Shown here in pieces: positions 11,099 through 19,780 of a DNA stretch of 64,000 nt. The notes beneath the pieces were generated by a model. That model searched no databases, was not told the origin of the DNA, and was given only the letters and a program-made list of their open reading frames with translations. Position 1 is the first letter of the stretch, and every line of letters starts with the position of its first letter. The stretch comes from Nocardioides sp. GTDB taxonomy: Bacteria; Actinomycetota; Actinomycetes; Propionibacteriales; Nocardioidaceae. The position numbers and the translations under genes are program-made. Location: the NCBI GenBank assembly GCA_002729525.1, contig PBYI01000033.1, forward strand, positions 62,001 to 126,000, given 5' to 3'.

Positions 11099-11995
11099 TC
11101 AGGCGCAGGCGTCGAGCGCCGGCGGCTGCGGCGTCTCGACGTCGTCGCCGCCGAGGGTGGCCTCGAAGGCCTCGGCCCACGAGCCGTCCTCGTAGGCCTC
11201 CTCGAGCACGCCGTTGATCCACTCGCACATCTCCGGGTGGTCCTGCGAGTAGCCGACGCCGATGCGCTCCTCGGAGAACGGGTCGCCCACGACCTTGAGC
11301 TCGCCCTCGTTCTGGGCGGCCAGGCCGAGCAGGATCGAGCCGTCGGTCGACATCGCGGGCACCGTGCCGTTGAGGACGTCCTCGGCGCACTGGGAGTAGC
11401 TGTCGGCCGGGGCCGGGACGGCGCCCTCGGCCTCGACGTTGCTCAGCGAGGTCGAGCCGGACGCGGCGCAGACCTCCTCGCCCTGGAGGTCCTCGATGCC
11501 GGTGACGTCGCTGTCGGCCTGCACCAGCACCTGCTGGCCGGTGAGGAAGTACGGGCCAGTCTGGCCGACGATCTTGCGACGGTCGTCGGTGATGGAGTAC
11601 GACGCCAGCACCAGGTCGACGCGGTCCTCCTGGAGGAAGGGCTCGCGGTTGTCGGAGATCGTCTCGACCCACTCGACGGAGTCGGACTGCGGGTCGATGC
11701 CGAGGTCGGCGACGAGCAGCTTGGCGATCTCGACGTCGAACCCGGTCGGGATGGACGCCGAGGCGTCCTTGAAGCCCAGGCCGGGCTGGTCGTACTTCAC
11801 GCCGACCCGGATCGAGCCGGCGTCGGCGAGCTCGGCCATGTAAGAGCCGTCCTCGAACTTGCCGTCCTCGACCTCCTCGGCCTGCACGTCGACGCTGCCG
11901 GAGCTCTCGCCGCCGGCGTCGCCACAGGCGGCGAGGCCGAACGTGAGTCCGAGCGTGGCGAGGCCGAGCGTCGCCTTCGTCCGCTTGAGTCGCAT
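11099..11995 (-). CDS. gluB: Glutamate-type substrate-binding lipoprotein, GluB
   Basis: 298-residue solute-binding protein. A lipoprotein signal 'LGLATLGLTFGLAAC' puts the lipid-anchored Cys near residue 24. Mature features match family-3 amino-acid binders: 'IRVGVKYDQPGLGFKD', 'GFDVEIAKLLVADLGI', 'VDLVLASYSITDDRRK', 'PYFLTGQQVLV' and a Cys pair in the second lobe. It captures the ligand at the outer membrane face and delivers it to GluCD. SD AAGGAG precedes the ATG. Glutamate specificity is inferred from synteny; aspartate or glutamine cannot be ruled out. Confidence 0.9.
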   Translation of the reverse strand: MRLKRTKATLGLATLGLTFGLAACGDAGGESSGSVDVQAEEVEDGKFEDGSYMAELADAGSIRVGVKYDQPGLGFKDASASIPTGFDVEIAKLLVADLGIDPQSDSVEWVETISDNREPFLQEDRVDLVLASYSITDDRRKIVGQTGPYFLTGQQVLVQADSDVTGIEDLQGEEVCAASGSTSLSNVEAEGAVPAPADSYSQCAEDVLNGTVPAMSTDGSILLGLAAQNEGELKVVGDPFSEERIGVGYSQDHPEMCEWINGVLEEAYEDGSWAEAFEATLGGDDVETPQPPALDACA

Positions 11996-12101
11996 CTGGG
12001 TTCTCCTTCGTGGTGCTGGGTGGTGGTGCTGACAGGGTCAGGAGTGCTGGGGGTGCCTGACGGGGCCGGTACGGGACCGGCCGGGCGTGAGGTGGCCGTC
12101 C

Positions 12102-12887
12102 TCAGTGCTTGAGGATCTTGCCGAGGAAGTCCTTGGCCCGGTCGGTCTGCGGGTTGGTGAAGAACTCCTCGGGGGTGTTCTCCTCCTGGATGCGCCCGTC
12201 CGCCATGAACACGACGCGGTCGGCGGCGGTGCGCGCGAAGCCCATCTCGTGGGTGACCACGATCATCGTCATGCCCTGCTTGGCCAGGTCGACCATGACC
12301 TCGAGGACCTCCTTGATCATCTCGGGGTCCAGCGCCGAGGTCGGCTCGTCGAAGAGCATCACCTTCGGCTGCATGGCCAGCGCGCGGGCGATCGCGACGC
12401 GCTGCTGCTGACCGCCGGAGAGCTGGGCGGGGTACTTCTTCGCCTGGTGGCCGACACCGACCCGGTCGAGCAGCTCCTGCGCGCGCGTCTCGGCGTCCGC
12501 CTTGCTCTGCTTGAGCACCTTGGTCGGGCCGAGCGTGACGTTCTCGAGGATGGTCTTGTGGGCGAAGAGGTCGAAGCTCTGGAAGACCATGCCGACCTCG
12601 GCGCGGAGGTTGGCGAGTGCCTTCCCCTCGGCCGGCAGCGGCTGCTGGTCGAGGGTGATGTCGCCCTCGTCGATGGTCTCGAGCCGGTTGATCGTGCGGC
12701 ACAGCGTCGACTTGCCCGACCCCGAGGGGCCGATCACCACGACGACCTCGCCGCGCTTCACCGTCAGGTCGATGTCCTGCAACACGTGCAGGTCGCCGAA
12801 CCACTTCTCCACCCCGGACAGCACCACGAGCGGCTCGCCGGGCGCGGCCTGGGTCTCGTGAGCAGGGGTGACGGGTGCCTGGGTCAT
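12102..12887 (-). CDS. gluA: Glutamate-type ABC transporter ATP-binding protein, GluA
   Basis: ATPase of the polar amino-acid uptake system. Walker A '[18 protein letters not shown]', Q-loop '[12 protein letters not shown]', signature '[15 protein letters not shown]', Walker B '[14 protein letters not shown]' and 'VVTHEMGFA' H-loop are all intact. I start it at ATG 12887 (261 residues), because a TAGGGT hexamer ends eight bases upstream; the tracked start at 12929 would place that hexamer inside the gene. First gene of gluABCD, divergent from miaB over 150 bp. Confidence 0.93.
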   Translation of the reverse strand: MTQAPVTPAHETQAAPGEPLVVLSGVEKWFGDLHVLQDIDLTVKRGEVVVVIGPSGSGKSTLCRTINRLETIDEGDITLDQQPLPAEGKALANLRAEVGMVFQSFDLFAHKTILENVTLGPTKVLKQSKADAETRAQELLDRVGVGHQAKKYPAQLSGGQQQRVAIARALAMQPKVMLFDEPTSALDPEMIKEVLEVMVDLAKQGMTMIVVTHEMGFARTAADRVVFMADGRIQEENTPEEFFTNPQTDRAKDFLGKILKH

Positions 12888-12895
12888 GCGCAAGG

Positions 12896-12901
12896 ACCCT
12901 A
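12896..12901 (-). promoter_or_regulatory. -10 hexamer of the gluABCD operon (TAGGGT)
   Basis: On the minus strand TAGGGT is followed by eight bases and the GluA ATG, with no Shine-Dalgarno. A leaderless or near-leaderless operon start is inferred. Confidence 0.5.
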
Positions 12902-13037
12902 GAGGGTGATAGTACGAACGGGCCATCACCCCTGTGGTGCGACCGGGTCATCGTGACCATGCCGTGTCCGGAGCGAGACCGTCGGAGGTCCGCGAATCGG
13001 GTGGCCCGCCCGCCCCGCCGTACTCTTGACGACCGTC

Positions 13038-14513
13038 ATGACTGCTACCGCGACCGGCCGCACCTACGAGGTCAAGACCTACGGGTGCCAGATGAACGTC
13101 CACGACTCCGAGCGCCTCACCGGGCTGCTGGAGGACGCGGGGTACGCCGCCGCGCCCGCCGGCGAGCAGGCTGACGTCGTCGTCTTCAACACCTGCGCGG
13201 TGCGCGAGAACGCCGACAACCGCCTCTACGGCAACCTCGGCCACCTCGCGCCGGTCAAGGCGGCCCACCCGGGCATGCAGATCGCCGTCGGCGGCTGCCT
13301 GGCGCAGAAGGACCGCGAGACCATCACCGACCGCGCGCCGTGGGTCGACGTCGTCTTCGGCACCCACAACATCGGCTCGCTGCCGGCGCTGCTCGACCGG
13401 GCACGCGCGCAGGAGGAGGCGCAGGTCGAGATCCTCGAGTCGCTCGAGGTCTTCCCGTCCACCCTGCCGACCAAGCGCGACTCGGCGTACGCCGCGTGGG
13501 TGTCGATCTCCGTCGGGTGCAACAACACCTGCACGTTCTGCATCGTCCCGAGCCTGCGCGGCAAGGAGAAGGACCGCCGGCCCGGCGAGATCCTCGCCGA
13601 GGTGGAGGCGCTGGTCGCCGAGGGCGTCACCGAGGTGACCCTGCTGGGTCAGAACGTCAACGCCTACGGCGTGGAGTTCGGCGACCGCCAGGCGTTCAGC
13701 AAGCTGCTGCGCGCCTGCGGCGAGGTCGAGGGCCTGGAGCGGGTGCGGTTCACCAGCCCGCACCCCGCGGAGTTCACCGATGACGTCATCGAGGCGATGG
13801 CCGAGACCCCCACCGTGATGCCCCAGCTGCACATGCCGCTGCAGTCGGGGTCCGACCGGGTGCTCAAGGCGATGCGCCGGTCCTACCGCAAGCAGAAGTT
13901 CCTCGGCATCATCGAGCGGGTCCGAGCCGCGATGCCCGAGGCCGCGATCACCACCGACATCATCGTCGGCTTCCCCGGCGAGACCGAGGTGGACTTCCTC
14001 GAGACCCTCGACGTCGTGCGGCAGGCGCGCTTCTCCAGCGCCTTCACCTTCCAGTACTCCAAGCGCCCCGGCACGCCCGCCGCGACCATGGACGGCGAGG
14101 TGCCGCCCGAGGTCGTCAAGGACCGCTACCAGCGCCTCGTCGCGCTCGTCGACGAGATCGCCTGGGAGGAGAACAAGCAGCGCGTCGGTCGCACCGTCGA
14201 GCTGATGGTCGCCGAGGGCGAGGGCCGCAAGGACGTCGAGACCCGTCGGCTCTCCGGCCGCGGCCCCGACAACCGGCTCGTGCACTTCGCCGCGCCCGAG
14301 GAGCCCGTCCGGCCCGGCGACATGGTCACCGTCGAGGTCACCTACGCAGCCCCGCACCACCTGGTCGCCGACCGCGTGCTGTCGGTGCGGCGTACCCGCT
14401 CCGGCGACGCGTGGGAGGCCCGCACCGCGGCCCCGGCGACCGCGGGTGTCGGGCTCGGGATGCCGACCGTCGGCGTGCCCGCACCGCTCCCGGACGCTCC
14501 CGCCTGCCGCTGA
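13038..14513 (+). CDS. miaB: tRNA-2-methylthio-N6-dimethylallyladenosine synthase MiaB
   Basis: Radical-SAM methylthiotransferase that adds the 2-methylthio group to i6A37 of tRNAs reading UNN codons, the step after MiaA. 491 residues. The N-terminal MTTase domain carries a [4Fe-4S] set starting '[15 protein letters not shown]'. The radical-SAM cluster motif 'CNNTCTFC' lies near residue 160, with 'GQNVNAYG' after it, and a C-terminal TRAM RNA-binding domain (about 375-445). ATG 13038 is used; the tracked start is an upstream TTG. A Pro/Ala tail of about 30 residues is added at the C-terminus. Confidence 0.96.
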   Translation: MTATATGRTYEVKTYGCQMNVHDSERLTGLLEDAGYAAAPAGEQADVVVFNTCAVRENADNRLYGNLGHLAPVKAAHPGMQIAVGGCLAQKDRETITDRAPWVDVVFGTHNIGSLPALLDRARAQEEAQVEILESLEVFPSTLPTKRDSAYAAWVSISVGCNNTCTFCIVPSLRGKEKDRRPGEILAEVEALVAEGVTEVTLLGQNVNAYGVEFGDRQAFSKLLRACGEVEGLERVRFTSPHPAEFTDDVIEAMAETPTVMPQLHMPLQSGSDRVLKAMRRSYRKQKFLGIIERVRAAMPEAAITTDIIVGFPGETEVDFLETLDVVRQARFSSAFTFQYSKRPGTPAATMDGEVPPEVVKDRYQRLVALVDEIAWEENKQRVGRTVELMVAEGEGRKDVETRRLSGRGPDNRLVHFAAPEEPVRPGDMVTVEVTYAAPHHLVADRVLSVRRTRSGDAWEARTAAPATAGVGLGMPTVGVPAPLPDAPACR

Positions 14514-14583
14514 GGCCGGCCGCGCCCAGCGTGCCTGTGGAGGAGTGGTCGCGTCGGCGGCCCTCCCCGGCGAGGGTGGCGGG

Positions 14584-15468
14584 GTGGACCTGGACACCGC
14601 GCTCGAACGCCTCGGCGGCGCCGCGACGCGGGGTGTGCTGGTGTCCGCGTGCGGACGGGCCGAGGTCGACCGGGCGCTGCGCGACGGTGACCTGGTCGCG
14701 GTCGCGCGCGGACGGTACGTCGGGGCAGCGACCGACGCATCCCGGGCACTCGCCCACCGGGTGTCTGGTGCTCTCGCCGGACCGAGCGCGGCGCTGGCGC
14801 ACGGGTGGGCCGTGAAGACGGAGCCCGAGCGACCGTGGGTCGCGGTGCCCGAGCACCGGGTCGTGCCCGCCGAGGTACGCCGGCAGGTCACGGTCGTGCG
14901 GATGCCCGTGGCGCCGGAGGAGATCGCCGCGGGCGTGCTCGACCAGGACCGCACGCTGCTCCACGCACTACGACGCCTGCCGCCCGACGAGGCCCTGGCG
15001 GTCGCTGACTCCGCGCTGAGGGACGACTACCCGCACCGACGGCTCGCAGCGTTGGCGGCTGCTGCGCAGGGGCCGGGGAGCAGGCAGGTCCGCGAGGTGG
15101 CCGCACGAGCCGACGGCCGGGCGGACAACCCGTTCGAGTCGGTCCTGCGCCACCTCGCGACCGAGTCCGGCCTCGACGTACGACCACAGGTGCCGCTGCA
15201 CGGGACGCACGGCTTCCTCGGGCGCCCGGACCTGGTCGACCACGAGCGGCGCCTGGTCCTCGAGGCAGACTCGTTCGCCTGGCACGGCAGCCGGGACGCG
15301 CTGTGCAGGGACGCGCGACGCTACAACGCCTTCGTCGCCCACGGGTGGCTGGTGCTGAGATTCACCTGGGAGGACGTGATGCTCCGTCCCGATGACGTGT
15401 GCGAAGTCCTGGTGGCCGTCGTACGGCAGTGGGGGTACCACGGACGCCACAGCGGACCGGCCGCGTGA
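14584..15468 (+). CDS. AbiEi-like antitoxin domain + DUF559 (Vsr-like) domain protein
   Basis: 294 residues from GTG 14584 (alternative GTG 14545). The N-terminus 'LERLGGAATRGVLVSACGRAEVDRALRDGDLVAVARGRYV' resembles the winged-helix of type IV AbiEi antitoxins. The C-terminus has the DUF559 nuclease-like core 'GRPDLVDHERRLVLEADSF...DARRYNAFVAHGWLVLRFTWEDVM', with candidate Asp, Glu and Lys-equivalent positions of the Vsr/PD-(D/E)XK fold. Such fused proteins are numerous in Nocardioides, usually stand alone, and have no established function. No AbiEii toxin lies next to it. Confidence 0.75.
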   Translation: MDLDTALERLGGAATRGVLVSACGRAEVDRALRDGDLVAVARGRYVGAATDASRALAHRVSGALAGPSAALAHGWAVKTEPERPWVAVPEHRVVPAEVRRQVTVVRMPVAPEEIAAGVLDQDRTLLHALRRLPPDEALAVADSALRDDYPHRRLAALAAAAQGPGSRQVREVAARADGRADNPFESVLRHLATESGLDVRPQVPLHGTHGFLGRPDLVDHERRLVLEADSFAWHGSRDALCRDARRYNAFVAHGWLVLRFTWEDVMLRPDDVCEVLVAVVRQWGYHGRHSGPAA

Positions 15469-15524
15469 CACCGCGGCATCCCCGCCGGAACCGAACCGTT
15501 ACCCCCAGTCGGCTACGAGGCACC

Positions 15525-15530
15525 TAGGGT
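15525..15530 (+). promoter_or_regulatory. Leaderless -10 hexamer (TAGGGT) of the peptidase E gene
   Basis: TAGGGT is followed by seven bases and GTG 15538. This supports that GTG over the tracked 15529, which overlaps the hexamer. Confidence 0.6.
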
Positions 15531-15537
15531 GTGCGCC

Positions 15538-16263
15538 GTGCCCGCGGACGCTCCCACCATCCTGGCCACCTCCGGCGGCATCGTCGCCGGCTCCCGCACC
15601 CGCTGGGAGGTCGGCCCGCTGACCCACCACGCCGTCGACCTGGCCGGCGTGACCGGCCGCGCCCCGAAGGTCTGTTACCTCGGCACCGCGTCGGGCGACC
15701 AGGCCTCGGCGATCCGCGACTTCTACGACGCCGCCCAGCTGGTCGGCTTCGAGGCCAGCCACCTCCAGCTCTTCACCATGCCCAACGTGGCCGACCTGCG
15801 GGCGCACCTGCTCGCGCAGGACGTCATCTGGGTGTTCGGCGGGTCGGTCGCCGGACTGCTGGCGATGTGGGAGCTGCACGGCGTGGGCGAGGTGATGCGC
15901 GAGGCCTGGGAGGCGGGCGTGGTGCTGACCGGCGTCTCGGCGGGCTCGATCTGCTGGCACGTCGGCGGCACGACCGACTCGTTCGGGCCGGACCTGCGCC
16001 CCGTCACCAACGGGCTGGCGCTGGTGCCGTACTCCAACGGCGTCCACTACGACTCCGAGGAGCAGCGGCGCCCGCTGTTCCAGTCGCTCGTCGCGGACGG
16101 CTCGCTGCCGGAGGGCTTCGCCACGGACGACGGCGTCGGCGTGCTCTACCGGGGCACCGAGCTGGTCGGCGCGTACGCCGAGCGGCCCGAGGCGGGCGCC
16201 TACCACGTGGTCCGCGACGGGGACCGTGCCGTCGAGACGCCGCTGGACGTGGTCCGGCTCTGA
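15538..16263 (+). CDS. Peptidase E (S51 family dipeptidase-like)
   Basis: 241-residue class-I glutamine-amidotransferase-like serine peptidase. The nucleophile elbow 'GVSAGSICWH' holds the catalytic Ser, preceded by 'IWVFGGSVAGLLAMWE', which matches the G-G-x family pattern; a downstream His in 'GVHYDSEEQRR' fits the dyad. Peptidase E cleaves Asp-Xaa dipeptides in enterics; substrate in this actinobacterial branch is unproven. It has its own leaderless-type promoter and converges on the small-protein operon. Confidence 0.85.
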   Translation: MPADAPTILATSGGIVAGSRTRWEVGPLTHHAVDLAGVTGRAPKVCYLGTASGDQASAIRDFYDAAQLVGFEASHLQLFTMPNVADLRAHLLAQDVIWVFGGSVAGLLAMWELHGVGEVMREAWEAGVVLTGVSAGSICWHVGGTTDSFGPDLRPVTNGLALVPYSNGVHYDSEEQRRPLFQSLVADGSLPEGFATDDGVGVLYRGTELVGAYAERPEAGAYHVVRDGDRAVETPLDVVRL

Positions 16264-16288
16264 CGTCCGGCCGGCAGGGCCCGGACGG

Positions 16289-16537
16289 CTAGTCCGGCTG
16301 CGTGCTCTGCGGACCCTTCTCGCCGTCGATGCCCTTCCACGGGTGCTCGGCCGACTTCGGGTGGTGGCTGGGGTAGCCGGCCTTGGTGGCGACCTCGTCG
16401 GGGTTGGTCTCCGGGGCGCCGGCGGACTGCTCCGGCGGCACCTCCTCGCCCGGGGCGCGCTCGTGCGGACTGACGTCGCGGGTGCCGGAGGCCTGCTGGA
16501 CCTCCGGGCTGCCGGCGTCGGGGATCTGCTCGCTCAT
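16289..16537 (-). CDS. Small hydrophilic acidic protein (82 aa), operon gene 4
   Basis: I do not recognise a domain. The 82 residues are rich in Glu, Pro, Ser and Gly and probably unstructured; the C-terminal half 'YPSHHPKSAEHPWKGIDGEKG' is the most distinctive part. It overlaps the previous gene by four bases (ATGA) and is the last of four coupled genes headed by an MT0933-type protein. Its codon use and clean frame support a real gene. A stress-related role is only a guess. Confidence 0.6.
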   Translation of the reverse strand: MSEQIPDAGSPEVQQASGTRDVSPHERAPGEEVPPEQSAGAPETNPDEVATKAGYPSHHPKSAEHPWKGIDGEKGPQSTQPD

Positions 16538-16794
16538 GCGGGGGACTCCTTCTCCGGCTCGTCGTCCTCTTCGCCCTCGGTCGCCTTGGTGCGGGTGTCC
16601 TCGAGGGTCTTCATCTCCTCGGGGAGGGCCTCATCGACGGCCGGATTGTGGTCGGGGTCGAGGTCGTGCGGCTCGACGTCGCCGGCCATCGCGGGCTCCG
16701 GGACGGCGTCGACGCCGCCGGGGTTGCCGGGGCCGGGCTCGGTCTCCGGCTCGGGGCGGGGCCCGAGGTCCTGCTCCTGGTCCTGGTCGCTCAC
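16534..16794 (-). CDS. Small acidic Pro/Glu-rich protein (86 aa), operon gene 3
   Basis: 86 residues, strongly acidic with a 'EPETEPGPGNPGG' low-complexity stretch, no cysteine and no membrane segment. GTG start with a good SD (GGAGAGGAGCAG). It shares a 4-base overlap with the next gene and follows the 54-residue gene by 23 bases. No known family is recognised; intrinsic disorder is likely. Confidence 0.6.
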   Translation of the reverse strand: MSDQDQEQDLGPRPEPETEPGPGNPGGVDAVPEPAMAGDVEPHDLDPDHNPAVDEALPEEMKTLEDTRTKATEGEEDDEPEKESPA

Positions 16795-16817
16795 GTGCTG
16801 CTCCTCTCCGCGCCGTC

Positions 16818-16982
16818 CTACTGGGACGGCTGGTCCTGCGAGGTCTCGGCGTTCTCCTCCTGGAGGGCCGACGCGGCCTGGTCGCCGTCGTGGGCCCCGG
16901 GTGCGTCGCTGGGGTGCTCCCCGGGCGGCTCCTCGGTGAGGTCGAGCGCGGCGTTGTCCTCCTCGGGCACGGGCTGGGTCAT
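16818..16982 (-). CDS. Small acidic protein (54 aa), operon gene 2, below the ORF-track cut-off
   Basis: A 54-codon frame absent from the supplied track. It reads MTQPVPEEDNAALDLTEEPP..., ends ...ETSQDQPSQ and is overwhelmingly acidic and disordered, like its two downstream neighbours. Its ATG overlaps the stop of the MT0933-like gene as ATGA, the same coupling as elsewhere in this operon; this coupling is the main evidence that it is translated. Confidence 0.6.
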   Translation of the reverse strand: MTQPVPEEDNAALDLTEEPPGEHPSDAPGAHDGDQAASALQEENAETSQDQPSQ

Positions 16983-17185
16983 CGCACGTCCCCGCCCTGC
17001 CGGCCGTCGAGACCGTCGAGAGCCTTCTTCGCCTGACCTGACGCCTGCGTGATCCGGGCGCTGTGCTTGCCGCCCGTGCGTCGGTCGGCCTCGCTCGCGG
17101 CGCGGTCGATGCCGCGCGAGATCGTGTCGCCGTGGTCGTCGACGGCCTTGCGCAGACGTCCCTTGGCCTTGCTCAGGAAGCTCAC
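16979..17185 (-). CDS. MT0933-like (Rv0909-type) antitoxin-family protein
   Basis: 68 residues: 'MSFLSKAKGRLRKAVDDHGDTISRGIDRAASEADRRTGGKHSARI...', matching the PF14013 pattern of an N-terminal amphipathic helix, an 'I..GIDKA' core and 'KTGGK'-like motif. Mycobacterial Rv0909 was annotated as an antitoxin of a type II system, but many copies have no toxin, as here. GTG 17185 after AGGAGG is chosen; the tracked start at 17446 lies inside miaA on the other strand. It heads a four-gene operon and is divergent from miaA by 51 bp. Confidence 0.75.
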   Translation of the reverse strand: MSFLSKAKGRLRKAVDDHGDTISRGIDRAASEADRRTGGKHSARITQASGQAKKALDGLDGRQGGDVR

Positions 17186-17236
17186 GGTGTCCCTCCTCGT
17201 ACGCGGTGCCGGTGTCCTCCTTGAGACACTAGGCAG

Positions 17237-18175
17237 ATGGACGTCCCGCCCACGGCACCCCTGGGGGTGCCTCCGGTGGTCGCGCTGGTCGGCCCGACGG
17301 CCGCGGGGAAGACGGCGCTGTCGCTGGACCTGGCCGAGCGGCTGGGCGGCGAGGTGGTCAACACCGACGCCATGCAGGTCTACCGCGGCATGGACGTCGG
17401 CACCGCGAAGCTGCCGCTCGACGAGCGGCGGGGCGTGCCGCACCACCTGCTCGACCTGATGGACGTCACCGAGCCGGCGTCGGTCGCGGAGTTCCAGTCG
17501 CTGGCGCGCGCCACGATCGCCGCGCTGCGCGAGCGGGACGTCGTACCGGTGCTGGTCGGGGGGTCAGCGCTCTACACGCGGGCGGTGCTCGACCGCTTCG
17601 AGTTCCCCGGCACCGACGAGGCCGTGCGCGCGCGGTTCGAGGCCGAGCTGGAGCGGGTCGGGGCGCCGGCGCTGCACGCGCGCCTGGCGGAGGTCGACCC
17701 GGAGGCCGCGGCCGGGATCCTCCCCGAGAACGGTCGCCGCGTGGTGCGCGCGCTGGAGGTCGTCGAGATCACCGGTCGTCCGTTCTCGGCGTCCCTGCCC
17801 GAGCAGGCCTACGTCGACCCGCGCACCGTGCAGGTGGGCGTCGAGATCGACCGGCCCACCCTGGACGCGCGGATCGCGCAGCGGGTCGAGGAGATGTTCG
17901 TCGACGGGTTCGTCGCCGAGGTCGAGCGGCTGCTGGGCGCCGGGCTCGCCGAGGGCCGGACCGCGTCGATGGCGATCGGCTACCGCGAGGTCGCCGCGCA
18001 CCTGGCCGGCGACCTGACGCTCGAGGAGGCCCGCGAGCGCACCGTCGTCGCCACCAGGAGGTTCGCCCGGCGCCAGCTGTCGTGGTGGCGGCGAGACCCC
18101 CGCATCACCTGGGTGCCGTACGACGCCGCCGACCGGGTGGAGCGCGCGCTCGACGCCGTCCGGGCGCTGGGCTGA
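17237..18175 (+). CDS. miaA: tRNA dimethylallyltransferase MiaA
   Basis: Transfers the dimethylallyl group of DMAPP to A37 of UNN-reading tRNAs, making the substrate of MiaB. 312 residues. P-loop 'GPTAAGKTALSLDLA', the substrate motif 'NTDAMQVYRGMDVGTAK' (DSMQ in most homologues, Ala for Ser here), 'VGGSALYTRAVLDRF', and the zinc-less C-terminal 'ATRRFARRQLSWWRRD' are present. A GACACT hexamer sits six bases before the ATG, suggesting a leaderless start. DMAPP links it to the ispE pathway in this window. Confidence 0.95.
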   Translation: MDVPPTAPLGVPPVVALVGPTAAGKTALSLDLAERLGGEVVNTDAMQVYRGMDVGTAKLPLDERRGVPHHLLDLMDVTEPASVAEFQSLARATIAALRERDVVPVLVGGSALYTRAVLDRFEFPGTDEAVRARFEAELERVGAPALHARLAEVDPEAAAGILPENGRRVVRALEVVEITGRPFSASLPEQAYVDPRTVQVGVEIDRPTLDARIAQRVEEMFVDGFVAEVERLLGAGLAEGRTASMAIGYREVAAHLAGDLTLEEARERTVVATRRFARRQLSWWRRDPRITWVPYDAADRVERALDAVRALG

Positions 18176-18274
18176 CAGCGGGCGGAGGGGCCGCCGTACC
18201 GGCGTGATCCTCTCCACAGGAGCGCGTTATCGAGTGGCCGGTGAGTCCGGCGGTGCGGGAGAGTCGGACCCACC

Positions 18275-19780
18275 ATGAGTGCGACTCCCGCGAGCCCCTC
18301 GGCCGCCACCCCGACCACCGGCGACGCCCCCGACTACGGCGTGCTGCGCTGGCTGGTCGCCGGCACCTTCATCGTCATCCTCAACGAGACGATCATGGTC
18401 AACGCGATCCCGCGGCTGATGGTCGAGCTCTCGATCGACGCCCGTGCCGCGCAGTGGCTGACCAGCGGCTTCATGCTGACGATGGCCGTGGTCATCCCGG
18501 TGACCGGCTGGTTCCTCCAGCGGGTCACCACCCGGCAGGCGCTGGCGACCGCGATGGCGACGTTCTGCGCCGGCACCGCGCTGGCCGCCGTCGCGCCGAC
18601 GTTCGAGGTGCTGCTGGCCGGTCGCGTCGTGCAGGCCGCCGGCACCGCGGTGATGATGCCGCTGCTGATGACGACCCTGATGACGGTCGTGCGCGAGCAG
18701 GACCGCGGTCGGGTCATGGGCAACGTCACCCTGGCCATGTCGGTCGCGCCGGCGCTCGGCCCGGCCGTGGCCGGCGGCGTGCTCGCGGTCGCGAGCTGGC
18801 GGTGGATGTTCGGCCTGGTGCTGCCGATCGCCGCGGTCATCACGATCGTCGGCCTGCGCAAGCTGGTCGACGTGGGGGAGACCCGCCGCAGCGACATCGA
18901 CTGGACCAGCGTGCTGCTGTCGCTGGCCGGCTTCGGCCCGCTGGTCTACGGCCTCTCCCAGCTCGGCGGCGACGTCTCGCCGGCCTGGCTCCCGTGGGCG
19001 ACGGTCGCGTTCGGCGTGGTGTGCATCGGCCTGTTCGCCCAGCGCCAGCGCCGCCTCGTCGCCCGCGAGGACGCCCCGCTCCTCGACCTGCGCGCCCTCA
19101 CGCACCGCACCTTCACCCTCGGCCTGCTGCTGATGTCGGTGGCCTTCATGGCGATGCTCGGCTCGATGATCCTGCTGCCGATGTACCTCCAGGAGGTCAA
19201 GGGCCTCACCGAGCTCCAGGCCGGACTCACCGTGATGCCCGGCGGTCTCGCGATGGGTCTGCTCGGGCCCACCGTCGGACGCCTGTACGACGCGCACGGC
19301 GGCCGTCCGCTGATGATCCCCGGTGCCGTCGGCGTGCTCCTCGCGCTGACGTCGCTCACCCAGATCGGGACCGGCACCTCGGTGTGGCTCGTGCTGGCGG
19401 CGCACGTGGTGCTGATGGTGTCGCTGGCGGCGCTGTTCACCCCGGTGTTCACGCTCTCGCTCGGCGCGCTCCCGCCGCACCTGTACTCCCACGGCTCCTC
19501 GATGCTCGGCGCCCTCCAGCAGGTGTCGGCCGCCGCCGGCACCGCCGTCGTCATCGCGGTGATGGCCTTCCGCACCACCGGCCTGCTCGACGACGGCGCG
19601 GCGTTCCTCGAGGCCCGGGCCGGCGGCATGGACTGGGGCTTCGCCGTGGGTGCCGCGCTGGCCGTCGGCGTGCTGGTGCTGGCCGTGCTCATGCCCGGCC
19701 GACCCGAGGGGCACGAGGGTCACGGCGACGCCGCGCGGACGCCGGACGCCGACGAGCAGCCGCGTACCGTGACCACATGA
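18275..19780 (+). CDS. MFS drug:H+ antiporter-2 (DHA2) family exporter
   Basis: 501 residues with 14 predicted membrane segments, the DHA2 layout. Helix 1 has 'FIVILNETIMVNAIPRLM' (motif D1-like), loop 2-3 is divergent, and antiporter motif C appears as 'MSVAPALGPAVAGGVLA' in helix 5. Relatives pump cationic or amphipathic drugs with proton exchange; substrate unknown. The last four bases overlap the PPOX gene (ATGA). The tracked 18241 ORF in another frame is a shadow until the PPOX start. Confidence 0.9.
   Translation: MSATPASPSAATPTTGDAPDYGVLRWLVAGTFIVILNETIMVNAIPRLMVELSIDARAAQWLTSGFMLTMAVVIPVTGWFLQRVTTRQALATAMATFCAGTALAAVAPTFEVLLAGRVVQAAGTAVMMPLLMTTLMTVVREQDRGRVMGNVTLAMSVAPALGPAVAGGVLAVASWRWMFGLVLPIAAVITIVGLRKLVDVGETRRSDIDWTSVLLSLAGFGPLVYGLSQLGGDVSPAWLPWATVAFGVVCIGLFAQRQRRLVAREDAPLLDLRALTHRTFTLGLLLMSVAFMAMLGSMILLPMYLQEVKGLTELQAGLTVMPGGLAMGLLGPTVGRLYDAHGGRPLMIPGAVGVLLALTSLTQIGTGTSVWLVLAAHVVLMVSLAALFTPVFTLSLGALPPHLYSHGSSMLGALQQVSAAAGTAVVIAVMAFRTTGLLDDGAAFLEARAGGMDWGFAVGAALAVGVLVLAVLMPGRPEGHEGHGDAARTPDADEQPRTVTT
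19765..19770 (+). promoter_or_regulatory. Possible internal leaderless -10 (TACCGT) of the PPOX gene
   Basis: TACCGT ends six bases before ATG 19777, within the last codons of the MFS gene. It may allow separate transcription in addition to coupling; weaker evidence because it is inside a coding region. Confidence 0.35.
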
